64,000 nucleotides of DNA from Takakia lepidozioides (Eukaryota > Streptophyta > Takakiopsida > Takakiales > Takakiaceae), in assembly GCA_030704615.1 (NCBI GenBank), contig CM060733.1, positions 46,314,001-46,378,000 on the forward strand. The letters are read 5' to 3'. This document shows, one piece after another, positions 49,791 through 59,670 of this stretch (its first letter is position 1; each line of letters opens with the position of its first letter). Under the pieces are notes generated by a model, which saw nothing but the letters and a program-made list of their open reading frames with translations, made no database searches and was not told where the DNA came from. The translations under genes and the position numbers were made by a program.

Positions 49791-50605
49791 TCATTTATTG
49801 CCAGGCCTAGATGAAATAACCCGGACTTCGGAAGAGTCTGACACGTCCGAAATCTTCCTAGATGACAACTGTCTTTCTACAACTACATTCTTCATAGTAC
49901 TAAGTGCTTTCAAAATGTACTCAACACACTTTAGGTGTTGCCTGCAAGCATAGCGGAATGTAAACCACTTTGAGGTAAACGGTGACATGAGGTAAAAGCC
50001 ACATTCCCAAGAGAAGGGTTGTTGTGGCACTTCAGGGACATGAAAATTGAATCCAGTGGCCTCGTCCCACGACGCAGTGTGCGGCTCCAAGCCGAGACAT
50101 GCTCCATACACATTTCGTATACATGGCAATATCTCCACGGGTTTGTGCATCTCTTTGATTGAGTTCAGATGAGTTAACACGCGGAACACCCGGTCAATAA
50201 TCACCAAACTCCAATGAGACTTGCCACAACGCAGGGCGCATCAGCACAAGGGAACAGCTGCAAATCAAAATGGCAGACCCATTGAGCAGATTGGTAGACC
50301 TGGGCAGACCAATGTTGCAGACCAGTGATGGTGGACCAATGATACAGGGCAGAGAAACAGTGGTACGCATGAACGCATAGCACTTATCCATCAACTATTG
50401 GTACCAATATGTACTTGCAGGTCTTCAGGTCCTTCCCCATACGATGCACTGTCAATCCGTGCTCCACCTGCGAGCGAACCCGTTCCTGACCTGCACTCCA
50501 GTGAATCTTCACTACACTCCAAACCCACGTCGGAAAAATAGCAACATCATTATATGTCTTGACATCCAAATCCTTCTGATAAAATCTACACCACAACTCA
50601 AGCAA
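49791..50605 (-). pseudogene. ULP1-like cysteine protease (C48 family) of MULE B
   Basis: Two blocks on - flank a probable 165-bp intron: one ends KTCKYILVPI (about 50390), and the next starts SHWSLVIIDRVFRVLTHLNS (HW at 50211-50216), continues with IKEMH and then VPQQPFSWECGFYLMSPFTS (Cys-Gly at about 49999-50004). Catalytic His, oxyanion Gln and Cys of ULP1 proteases are in place. The usual Asp of LDS is Asn (LNS, 50160-50165). Family role: cleavage of SUMO or SUMO-like conjugates. Its presence with a SWIM-type MULE transposase is the Kaonashi arrangement. The N-terminal exons probably lie upstream (50988-52529) but are not well defined. Activity is doubtful because of the Asn. Confidence 0.7.
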
Positions 50606-52879
50606 ATCGGTCTGTAACCTCGGATTCCTATTTCTCTAGCGATTTGAGGTCCTCGGTGGAAATACTGCACTCAAACTGTGGGTCATTTTCAAAAAAGTAC
50701 AGCATTGCTTTTCCCTCAGAGATATGTGCGTTGAAAGTGGAGCCAAATCGGGCATTGCACAAACTCGGAAAAACCCTTTAAGAACCGGGCTGGCGGACCC
50801 AAAAGGACCAGACCTACAACGGATACGGTTCCGGACCCAAGGACCAGACCAACGGAGCAGGCCAATGGAGCGGACGAACGGCAGCCACATCTAACCCAGC
50901 AGACCCATGAAGTAGACCCATACAACCTTTTTGCTGCAGACCCATAGACTTGGTGTGTTCAGAGCATCGCAAGCAGACCAATGACACTTACTTTTGTTTG
51001 TTACGCAGCTCCGCAACTTCGCTCTCCAATTCCAAGCAGACCTTCCGGTCAGCACTCATGTATACTCCGGACTTCGGTTTTTTGGCAACGCCTTTTTGGG
51101 GGGAAATTGTTTTTAGCCTCGGGTATGGCACGCCATCTGGTATGCGCTTCTTCCCAGCTCTATTTGGTGAAGCAGGTTCCTCTAACTTCTTTTCCAATGC
51201 AATAGTCGCCTCCTTCATACCCTCCCGGAGCTGGTAGCTCGGCTTCGCAACAAAATTTTGTCCTGGGGTTTATTAACACTTTGTGGTCCCGTTCTAGACG
51301 CTTCCTGCACTCCATGGGTCGAACTGGCCCCTACGGTGGGGGATATCACTACTGGTACACCCTTTGTGCTTGACCGCATGTTGAGCACCTGCGACGGATC
51401 ATGAGCTAAGACCTCAGACGCCATAACCTTCACACGAATATCAGACCACAAAACATCAGCAATGACCACCCAAATGCACTGGGGAAAAAAATGGACTGCA
51501 AAAATACAATGGAATCAGACCTTTGTGGGCGCTGTGGGTGTCTGCAATTGCACCACTCCTGTGGCAGGTACATCTTCGACTACAGTGATTGGTTCCACAG
51601 AATGAGAAGGGACAGAAATATGTGCATGGGTTTCAACAAGGTCTGATGAATGGTCTACTATGGGGTCGAACATGCGGAGCACCCTATCAACGGATTGGTC
51701 TATTGCTAGTAGTGGGTCTTCAGACGAGTCGGGGTCCACAAAAGTAAGCGGCAAAATGGCCAAAGATGCATCCTCATCTGCAGTAGACCCTGCCTCTAAC
51801 AGATGGGGAAGGTCACCGACCAAACTGTCACAGTCATAGTCCATTGTTGCAATTGCAGAATTGGTCTGTACTATGGATAAATGAGCACTGACGCCTTCCC
51901 GGTTCTGTTCAGGCAGTGCTGTGTCAGAAGGTCTGTGGCAAGGGTAAGGTCCACTACCATTCTCTGCTTCTCAGCAGATGTTGCAGTGGGGGGGGGAAAA
52001 GAATTGCTCCTCTCATTTTCGGCGACTCGTATGTGCCAGGGAGGATGGGCGTTGCTTCCTGGGTTATCGCCAGGTCTCCAGATGGTCTGATGTCTTGCAC
52101 TGGCAAGGTCTGCTGATGTTGGAATGGTGAGGTGTCGGCGTCCATACCTGCGTCGCGATACACTTTTGCGGTGCATTTGTCAAGCAATGTACCAGCCAGG
52201 GTGTCCTCCGGCAAGGTCTGATCTTCTCTCCTCTGCTCCAGCAAGGTCTGATCAGGTCTGCACTGGTCAAGAAATGTCTGCTCTGAGACGGTCTGGTCTG
52301 GTATCCTCTGGTCTTTTGGGGTATGGTATGTTGTGCACTCGGATCGTCTGGAGTCCTGCGCTATGGTCTGGTCTTCTGTGGTCTGCTCTTGTCTTGTCTG
52401 ATTTGGGGTGGTCTGGTCTGATTTGGTATGGTCTGGTCTTGTCTGGTCTTGTCGGGTTTGCTGTGGTGTGCTCTGGCCTGCACTAGTCTGCTCAGGTCTG
52501 ATTTCCACTGCAGCGGTCTGCTTTGCCAAGGTGATGGGTGCCCGCTGATCTGGAAAGGTTTGTCCATGTCCGATCTAGAAGTTGTTATCTGCAAAGGTCT
52601 GCATAACCAAGGTCTCCCCAGTAATTTTGGGTAAGGTGTGCAATGCCTCCACGAAAGTCTGTTTTGGCAACGAAAGTTTTTGTCACCCACATTCTCTGGC
52701 TTGGGATCACTGGCAATCCAGTCGGGGGTATGCTGTTCCTTGTTCTCCGTAATCTAGTCGGGGGTCTGCTGGTTGGCATGTCAGTACTTGGGATTTGGCT
52801 GGGAAGGATCTGCTCGCTCCACAGTCTGCTCGCTGCGGGTCTCCTGGGTCTCCATGTGAGTTGGGTTCTGTGTGTCTGC
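50606..52879 (-). other. MULE B interior with low-complexity - strand frames
   Basis: Frames at 50988-51218 (basic, charged; contains RKVCLELESEVAELRNKQK), 51215-51469, 51515-51844 (acidic, Asp/Ser/Val-rich) and 51954-52529 (Gln/Thr/Asp-rich, encoded by GGTCTG repeats) read in the same direction as the ULP1-like block. They may be N-terminal exons of it or disordered filler. Between 52080 and 52540 the word GGTCTG recurs about every 10-25 bp. Confidence 0.4.
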
Positions 52880-54776
52880 TGTTGTACGAACTCCAATAAG
52901 CCTACACTTAACGGGTGACTCGACTCCAGAATGGCCACGGAGGGCTTGTAGAAGCTGCCTTGCGCCATTGGCATACTGGTCAAGAGCATTCCGAACAAGC
53001 TCGTCCTCTGGATCATACTCTGCAAGACAATGAAGGCATTTGGCCGCCAGTTGGGCTTTTCCTGAAGGAGGGCATCACGCAATGCTAGCACCACGGGATA
53101 AGGTCTGATGTTCGATTGCGTGCTGACAAAATGTATGCAACCGGAATTCCGTTCAACCATTGGTCGAACACCATCAACGTGTACAAGGAGAACTGCATGA
53201 AATGACAATTTGTAATTAGCAAACCAGTGTCGTACCGACAGGAACATGGTCTACTGCAATAGGGTGAAAACGCACATGGTGTATTGCAACTTGGTGAACA
53301 CGCATAGGGTGTACTGCAACTTGGTGAACATGCACATGGTCTACTGCAACATGGTGAACACGCAAAAGGGTCTGCCCTAAAACAGAGTGCAGTGGAAGGT
53401 CTACTGGAACAGGGTATACTGGGACAGGGTCTACAACAGTTAGGTCTATCGGGATTGAGGACGAATAAGCAATGCACCACAAGAGTGTGAGACCATTGTA
53501 GTATGCTATCATGCTAGCAGAAGCCCATGGAGAGGGTCCATGGCAGACCTTGTGATGGTTAGTTCCAAATGTAGTGTCGCAAGCTACGATGCGCGCATGG
53601 CCCAAGTCCAACATCTTCTGCCGCTGCCAAGGAGTCTAAATCCCAATGGTGAAGGTCAAATCTCCATCAAAATGTTGAAATGTGGGTGCCAATGATTCCT
53701 CCTGGTAGAAGAAGACCGAGTCCGGGTTTTGATCTTTCCATATTGTGCGTCATCAGCGTGTTTTTTGAAGGTCTGCTAGGCTCGTTTTTCAGCGAGATTT
53801 CAGACATCTTGCTCGAGGAGAAAGTCGTTGCGTATCCATGCGTCTCCCAAGCCACTATTCTGCATGACGTGCTCTTTGTGTTCAATCATGACTTGGGCGA
53901 CACTCAAGCCTTGAGACAAGCATTCCATGATCCACTTTTTGAGCTCCTCGCTAATATGTGGAGCATAAGCATATCGGCTGAACAGGAACTCAGCATATCC
54001 GCCATGAGAGGGTTTTCCGGGCACATCCAGGTGTTGCATGTTGTTATAATATGTGATGACCCCAATGTCTTGAGCAAGATAACATTGCGAGACTTTGAAA
54101 CAACAGAGACACCCACGCTTGTAAGACTTGCCATATTGGCTTTTCTTTCGTCTTGGATCTTTGTGAGGATTATTGCTTCCAGCCCCAACGTCCGGACCTC
54201 CTCACTTGACTTTAGGATCCGTGACAGTCAAATTGTTGGTGCGCTTGTCCTCTGGTCCATAACAACACTGATACCTGGATAGGGTCGTATGTCATCGACA
54301 CCCATGGAGTTCTGCAAGCATGTAAGACAGCCTAAATCCTATCTACATATCATGCATGTACATGTCCGACAAGCACAAGCACAGGGCATGAACAAAGAGG
54401 CAGTGCGGGAATATGGTGCAGACATGACAGAGGTTAGATATGTGTTAGCTCTTGGAGCTCTTCGCGGTCTGGGCTTCGCGTTAACATGCACATTTATGTA
54501 AAATTGGGTGGAACATCCATCTCTACTCTCCTCTCCAAGTACAAAGTCGGGCACTCTCTGCTAGGGAATACAGGCCGTGCGGACCTGCACTTGAGAGCCC
54601 ATGTATCCAGAGCGACTCTTGTTCTTCCAGTAAAGGTCTTTGCAGGAAAATGACCCATCTTTTGGTGTTTGAAGACATTGTCGCAGTGGACGTATAAGAG
54701 AGCTTTCTGGTTGGGCATCGACGGCCGCTGCTATATACGGTGCAGTACCCCTTCGCACACTCGAAAGCACCTGCAA
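52880..54776 (-). pseudogene. MULE B transposase, N-terminal half
   Basis: Reading from 54776 down: SSLIRPLRQCLQTPKDGSF, then DFVLGEESRDGCSTQFYINV, a FAR1-like part (TSVGVSVV..), SEELKKWIMECLSQGLSVAQ with VMIEHKEHVMQ, the first catalytic acid region CDTTFGTNHHK (near 53578), YTLMVFDQWLNGIPVAYILS, then ALRDALLQEKPNWRPNAFIV and DPEDELVRNALDQYANGARQ near the second acid. Frameshifts separate blocks, and a 30-bp tandem repeat interrupts it. The next family segment (LCLWHVRKAW) is on + at 47420. It therefore faces the C-half, and the gene is broken. Confidence 0.78.
53245..53364 (-). repeat. Four copies of a 30-bp tandem repeat inside the transposase half-gene
   Basis: Units start at 53245, 53275, 53305 and 53335 and look like CATGGTCTACTGCAA + (T/C)(A/T)(G/T)GGTGAACACGCA. 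As 30 is a multiple of three, the array is frame-neutral and translates to a His/Val-rich repeat between the DTTFGTN and YTLMVFD motifs, where relatives have none. Confidence 0.8.
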
Positions 54777-54909
54777 TACGACCTGGAAAAGTGGAAGCGA
54801 AGGACGACAGCACGCACGTTCTTGGCAGGACGGAAGCGTGTTGGCAGGAACAGACTAGAGGGAGGAAAAGATCGATGAAACAGTCTTCGCCCACGATTGG
54901 CGGCGGCTA

Positions 54910-55197
54910 CCATGCCCTAAATCCGGGCGGCTACGATAGTAGCGCGGCATCACGGTGAGATGGGCGGCACATCATCTGGGGTGCGTTTGGGTCTGCCGGA
55001 TCGGGCTGCTTGGCGGCAGACCGCGCAGACTGAGCTTGGGCAGACCCCAGCAAGGGCAGACCCACCGGGGACCCGATGGCGGGCAGACCCAACGGCGAGG
55101 GCGGGCGGGCGGGCTAGGGCCGCGGTCCAGGGGCGGGCTGGGCGGGCCCTGTCCTACACACGCGACATAAACTCACACAACTACCTAGTCCTGAGAC
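54910..55197 (-). repeat. Right terminal inverted repeat of MULE B
   Basis: The segment from CCATGCCCTAAATCCGG to about 55197 matches the left repeat in reverse complement. It includes GGCAGACCCCAGCAAGGGC, GCAGACCCACCGGGGACCC and the outer ACACACGCGACATAAACTC. Confidence 0.72.
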
Positions 55198-55810
55198 TTA
55201 GAATATTTCAAAGATAGAGATAGATATCCATACGGGATGTCGGTGTTATTTTCTCATATTTGTAACGTGTTGTCGTATCTACATAGTATTCTGTCTACCA
55301 TGAATGTATCCATTCCTCAAATTGGTAACCACGAGCACGAGTAAGCTCAATTGTCCTAAAGAGATGTGTGGGGTGGTAATGTTTACATTTGATTCTATCT
55401 CACGCAGCACTAATGGGAGTCAGATGCAGATAGGAGCAACAAAAAGGATCTCCATATCAAACAAATGCCTATCTTGTCTATGCAGTGGATCCCTCAAGAC
55501 AGTTCTCACATACACGAACTCTCCCTACATGGATGGGGTTGGGGGACTGGATCATAACAAGAAGTCTCTTTCAAGAACTCCACCAGATGCGGCCTCTGAT
55601 TAGGGTTTCTCCGCAAAATGATGTGTACTTCAAAACCCCAACTTACCCTGCCAAAAGATGATACAAGTCATCAAGGAATTTTGCTCCATCCCCATCTTTG
55701 ACTTTGGCCCCCTACCTTATGGGGGAGGGTCTTGTTGAGCAGGTCTCCCTGCCATTTTTTCTTCACTCCCCCTTTTCATGAAAGCAATGGATTCCTCTTG
55801 GGAAGAGGGG
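55198..55810. other. Right flank of MULE B
   Basis: The + frame at 55304-55603 (MYPFLKLVTTSTSKLNCPKE) is unrecognised. No other feature is supported. Confidence 0.35.
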
Positions 55811-56460
55811 TGGTTACATGGACGCCAAGTCTACTACTGGGGCCTGGGTCAAATCCACTCCAAAGTTGACGGCTTTAGAAGGGGTGGGGTCTCCATTGAA
55901 GGAAGGTTCTTGTATGTGAAAGTTATGGGCTAGAAGAGTTTTCAAAGGGAAGGAGGGTATGGAGAAGTTCATATCAGCAAAGTCAAGGAGGCGGCCACCA
56001 CATGAATAGAAAAAGGGTCGGGCAAGAGCAAAAACTTGGAGGGGGGAGGGATGGGAGAGGAGATCACGACACAGAAGCGCCCACATTTCGGATTTCCACG
56101 TGAGGCCATGGAAACACTACAATTGCGGAGAGACTTCCGTCTCATTTCCTGTCCTCTCCAGCATGCACTCATGCATTTACTTTTTGCAACACCCCTCCCT
56201 CCTACTTCAAAGGACAGTCTGCTCTTTCCGGATGTGCTTCCAAAAGAAAACACGTCCACAAGATGAGATCTCACGCTATACTCGAAGGAGTTGCGGCCAG
56301 TGGGTAAAGCCTGTCATTAAATCTATGACCCGTAGCGGGCCCCTACACAAATGCTGCTTTTCAGTCCCCTGAAGGAGCAGCTTTTGCATTCCTTTGGCAA
56401 TATCACTAAGACACGGAGAGTTACTGTTTCTATCATTTATAACTGCTTCTACACTTGCCA
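55811..56460 (-). pseudogene. LINE-derived fragment, copy 1
   Basis: Overlapping frames on - have the patchy Trp/Cys/Arg composition of the zf-RVT end of L1-type LINEs. Part of it (SGKSRLSFEVGGRGVAKSKC) matches RKSRLFLEVGRRGVAISKC in the copy at 60470-60690. It belongs to the duplicated unit upstream of each dirigent gene. Confidence 0.4.
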
Positions 56461-56800
56461 GCAGGAGAAGGAAGCTTGCTTACTAAAACTGGAATCGGGA
56501 GTGCAACTCTCACTTCATTGCTTGCTTTAAGGTGGACGGCACTTGCAGGTAACAGGGGAGCCGTGGGTCATAGCATGTTTGCAGTAACGTTTGAGTGAAG
56601 ATATCCTAGTGTGCTGTGACTCGTGTTTTGTAGCGAGATGCAAGGTGCCCGTTGGTAGACGACAACAACGCTGGTAGGAAAGGAGCATGGTATCAGCCAC
56701 GACTCCACTCAAACTGTGTTTATGACATCCAATCAACCTAGCCCGTACTCAAGCATATCAAGACCCAATTTGCACTTGGAACTTCACATTTACATGCCCC
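56450..56800 (+). repeat. Segment present in inverted orientation in the second dirigent unit
   Basis: From TGCCAGCAGGAGAAGG to about GCACTTGGAACTTC this segment aligns with the reverse complement of 60815-61145. Landmarks are GATGCAAGGTGCCCGTTGG, ACAACAACGCTGGTAGGAAA and CATGACATCCA-TCAA-CTAG. Flanking sequence on both sides is in direct orientation between the two units. Confidence 0.8.
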
Positions 56801-57144
56801 AACATCGTCACTTAAAGAGCTGTCAACTCTGACCCCCATGCCTGCACCGCACTTCTGCTGTTCTCACAGTCCAACCAGCATTGTCCTTCCAAGTAATCTA
56901 GAATCGTGGGCTATGTACAAGACAAACATCTGTACTCATCTGTCACATGTGCTCTATGCATCGCCATCCCAGATCACGTCGTTTTTGGTCTAAGACACCA
57001 CTTGCCTCATTGCTAAAACAGTTTATTCTACATTATTCACTGAGCAGCTTGTACTACATCATACTCTAAGCTGGACAAGAGTCGAAGTGTACAATCTTCG
57101 TCTGCAAGTTGCAGTTGGCTATGCAGCCTGCTTCGACAAACCTC

Positions 57145-57687
57145 TTACCAGTCGAAGTGAGCTGTCCAGTGATTGATATCAGCTAGATAGGTCCCTGAAA
57201 CCTTACTGTTGACGACTGTGGCATAACCCCTGGCCCTGCGGAAGTCTCCAGTGCCGCCCACGATAGCAACCTCGTTATATATTGAACTGATGTTGAGAAG
57301 ACCCGCGAGCACGAAGGTCCCATTGTAAGGATAGTATACTTTGTTGACTATGGACGCATGGAAGTGGACACTGTTGTCAGCGTAGTTATGACGAGCTAAT
57401 GTGCCGATGCTTTGACCATAGTACGTCGAATTCCGGTCCTTTTTCTCTGTCATTTTCTGGTCCGAAACTTCGATCGTGCCCAAGGTGGAGTTTGTTACCG
57501 GAATAAGGTCGTCACTCAAGGAGTTGCTGCCAAACGTCTGGTATTGGTACCAAGAGAACTTGTGGGGATGCTCACGGTTTGAATCATCAACCATCTGCCG
57601 AATGTAAGTAAACTCGGACAACACAGGAGTGCCCACCATCATTAGTACCAAAAGACCCAGCGCCAGAAGTGAACCCATAGTGGCCAT
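57145..57687 (-). CDS. Dirigent-like secreted protein, copy 1
   Basis: A single-exon gene of 180 residues. MATMGSLLALGLLVLMMVGT then PVLSE is a signal peptide, cut probably after the Ser/Glu near residue 24. The body has the dirigent pattern: YYGQSIGTLARHN in the N-terminal beta-strands, VYYPYNGTFVLAGLLNIS, and the signature EVAIVGGTGDFRRARGYATV near residue 140, ending HWTAHFDW. Dirigent proteins form extracellular beta-barrels that guide the stereochemistry of phenoxy-radical coupling in lignan and related phenolic pathways. Several N-x-S/T sites suggest glycosylation. The upstream ATG at 57732 would place a polar peptide before the signal, so the internal ATG was chosen. It is paired with the gene at 61518 and is about 85 percent similar by eye. 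Confidence 0.85.
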   Translation of the reverse strand: MATMGSLLALGLLVLMMVGTPVLSEFTYIRQMVDDSNREHPHKFSWYQYQTFGSNSLSDDLIPVTNSTLGTIEVSDQKMTEKKDRNSTYYGQSIGTLARHNYADNSVHFHASIVNKVYYPYNGTFVLAGLLNISSIYNEVAIVGGTGDFRRARGYATVVNSKVSGTYLADINHWTAHFDW

Positions 57688-58201
57688 AACTCCAAAATCA
57701 GCTGCAGCTCGCAGGAGATACACACTACACACACACCCTCTCCTCGCCTCCTACTCGACACCCTCCGCTCTGAGAAGCTCTCTAATATCTTGTGTGATCA
57801 CTGATTCACTGTGCCTTCCTCCCATACTCTGGCAGTGGCTATAAACAAACTGTAAACTGCCTTGCTGACTCGACCCTGCATGCGACGTGCAGGAGTCAGG
57901 CTATCTATCCTCTCGTCAACTCATAAAGCAACCAGGTTGTAAAGTAGTCTGCGATCGAGGACCCTGCATGTAACTACGTACATACTGACGGACTATGACT
58001 GTCATCGCTGGCTGGACACCTTCTAATACGACAAAAAGAAGAACTTTCCAAAGCACCTGCAGGAGCTTCTCGTGCTCCGACACATCCTGCCAGTCCTCCT
58101 CCCTTATTGTTACTTAATTTGGTGGCCTCTTAGGATACACCCATGTCATCTCGATTCCGCTCACTCTCTCAGCATCGCTGCCGCCTCGTACTACATAAGT
58201 T

Positions 58202-58223
58202 ACACACACACACACACACACAA
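58202..58223 (+). repeat. CA dinucleotide repeat
   Basis: About ten CA units. The equivalent place in the second dirigent unit (about 62618) lacks it. Confidence 0.8.
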
Positions 58224-58443
58224 AACATGTGAACGATCCAGTCTCTGCATTCTACAGACTGCCCTCTGATCAGTCATCACTATTCCCGATGCTCTGGATT
58301 GTAGCGCTAGGTCTGCTCTGATGCACTGAATGTAGACAGGAGAGTACCTCCCTCCGTAAAAACCTGCTCTAGATTTTCCTTTGTACTTCTTAGGGCATTT
58401 TGAAGTAGAATATACCCACTAGTGGATCCCATGGAACCCGTGC

Positions 58444-58461
58444 CTAAACCCTAAACCCTAA
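58444..58461 (+). repeat. Short interstitial telomere-type repeat
   Basis: CTAAACCCTAAACCCTAA is two and a half units of the plant telomere repeat. Such short tracts also act as telo-box promoter motifs. At this length it is not evidence of a chromosome fusion. Confidence 0.6.
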
Positions 58462-59607
58462 GCTGGAATTGTACCAAATGTTATTCTGAACAGTAGTCTG
58501 TTGGACATGTATGCCAGAGGTGGGAGCATCGAGGTTGAAAATGGCGTGTTCGACAATATGGCTCAACGAGGCTGCAAAACGATGCATTCGTGCCCGCATT
58601 CTGATGATCACAAATCTTGCCAACCCTTTGGGCACTTTATATCCTGATGCAACCCTGAAGGTGCTATCTCACAACTGATAGTCTCCATGCACAGTCTCTA
58701 ATGGTGTGAGACCCCAAGTTGATTTCACATGAATGTGTACACAAACCACACTGGCACTGCATACTACGCAGTCACATGAGCCCCCTGATTGCACCCAGAG
58801 TGCATCATAGAGAGGGTCACTGAAAACTTCATGTATTTTAACTCACATAGCATTGATAGTTGAGCAGCACCGATGGGCAGTTACATGAATTTCGTTTCTG
58901 TGGTCATGGACTCTTTGTGTCTTTAGAAGTGATTTTCTTGCTATCTTGTGCTGGAATAGTACTAATTCGCAAAACTAGCTGGTGCTGTAAAAATTTCAAC
59001 ACAAATGAGATCATGGTTTCGTCTTTCATTAATGTTGGCCATCCTTTCAACCTTGTGATTACACCTGGCTTGAGTAGTTGTGCACTGGGGAACTAGCTGA
59101 AAATTATAGGCAGTCAGTTGAGTCTGGCATGAGAGATAGAATTATTACTAAGAGTGTCCAAATTTCCTTTCCTGGTTACACATAATTTCAGGATTTGTGA
59201 ATAGATTTGTTGGTACATGGGTCTGCTGTCACGTCTCAATGTACAAAGGAGGTTTCACTTCCTCAAATGGCCTGCAGGATGCGTAGGATCCTTTCAGTAA
59301 GAGTGTAATGAAACTGTTGCTGGTGGGCTGTCGATCCAGGACTGCATGTTCTTTTGGATGTCAAAATCTATGTGTACTCCAAATTTGGGTAAGGTCCAAG
59401 GTTGTCCTATCTTTTCAGACTATCAGCAGCCTTGTGGCTAGAGGTCATGCTGGAGAGAGAAGGGATAGAGAAAAGACACTGAATCTGTAGAACTGATCTC
59501 TCATGGATAGGGCCCTCAGTTGAGCAGTTTGTGAGCATGGAAAAGGTGGCTAGCAATGCAGTCTCAGAGAAGCGGACACATGTGTGTGTCTGCGTGTATG
59601 TTCTGAC

Positions 59608-59670
59608 CAGTGTTGGGCGGGTATATGGGTTTTAACTTACCCTCCGGGTTCTGGGTAATGTTTTTCTTTA
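59608..59670 (+). mobile_element. hAT-like element terminus
   Basis: CAGTGTTGGGCGGGTATA followed by TGGGTTTTAACTTACCC matches the terminus at 63503. The element breaks off at about 59670 where an unrelated LINE tail begins. No right end was found. Confidence 0.5.

Larger units (their letters stand above)
42859..55197. mobile_element. Mutator-like element B, about 12.3 kb, multi-gene
   Basis: The left end starts GCCTCTCATTTTTGAATA and continues with GAGTTTATGTCGTGCGTGTG. The right end (reverse complement from about 55197) carries GAGTTTATGTCGCGTGTGTA, and both run on into a GC-rich repeat ending at CCGG(A/G)TTTAGGGCATGG. The terminal repeats are thus about 390 and 290 bp. The first 25 bases are diverged on the right, so its exact end and duplication are uncertain; the outer limit lies between 55172 and 55198. 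Contents are a + strand zinc-finger gene and a further unknown gene (44533-47236), a transposase C-half on + (47420-48724), a ULP1-like protease on - (49791-50605), low-complexity - strand frames, and a transposase N-half on - (52880-54776). Confidence 0.75.
57740..59600. other. Dirigent 1 promoter and spacer
   Basis: Contains a CA microsatellite (58202-58223), a short telomere-like repeat (58444-58461) and no recognised gene. The segment 57850-58260 aligns with 62230-62640 upstream of the second dirigent gene (landmarks CGACCCTGCATGCGA, ATAAAGCAACCA, ACACCTTC-AATACGACAAAA, AGGAGCTTC-CGTGCTCC), so the duplication includes promoter sequence. Confidence 0.5.

Noticed and set aside
58444-58461. 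Evidence of a telomere fusion
   Set aside because: Only two and a half repeat units. Such short tracts are common promoter motifs in plants.
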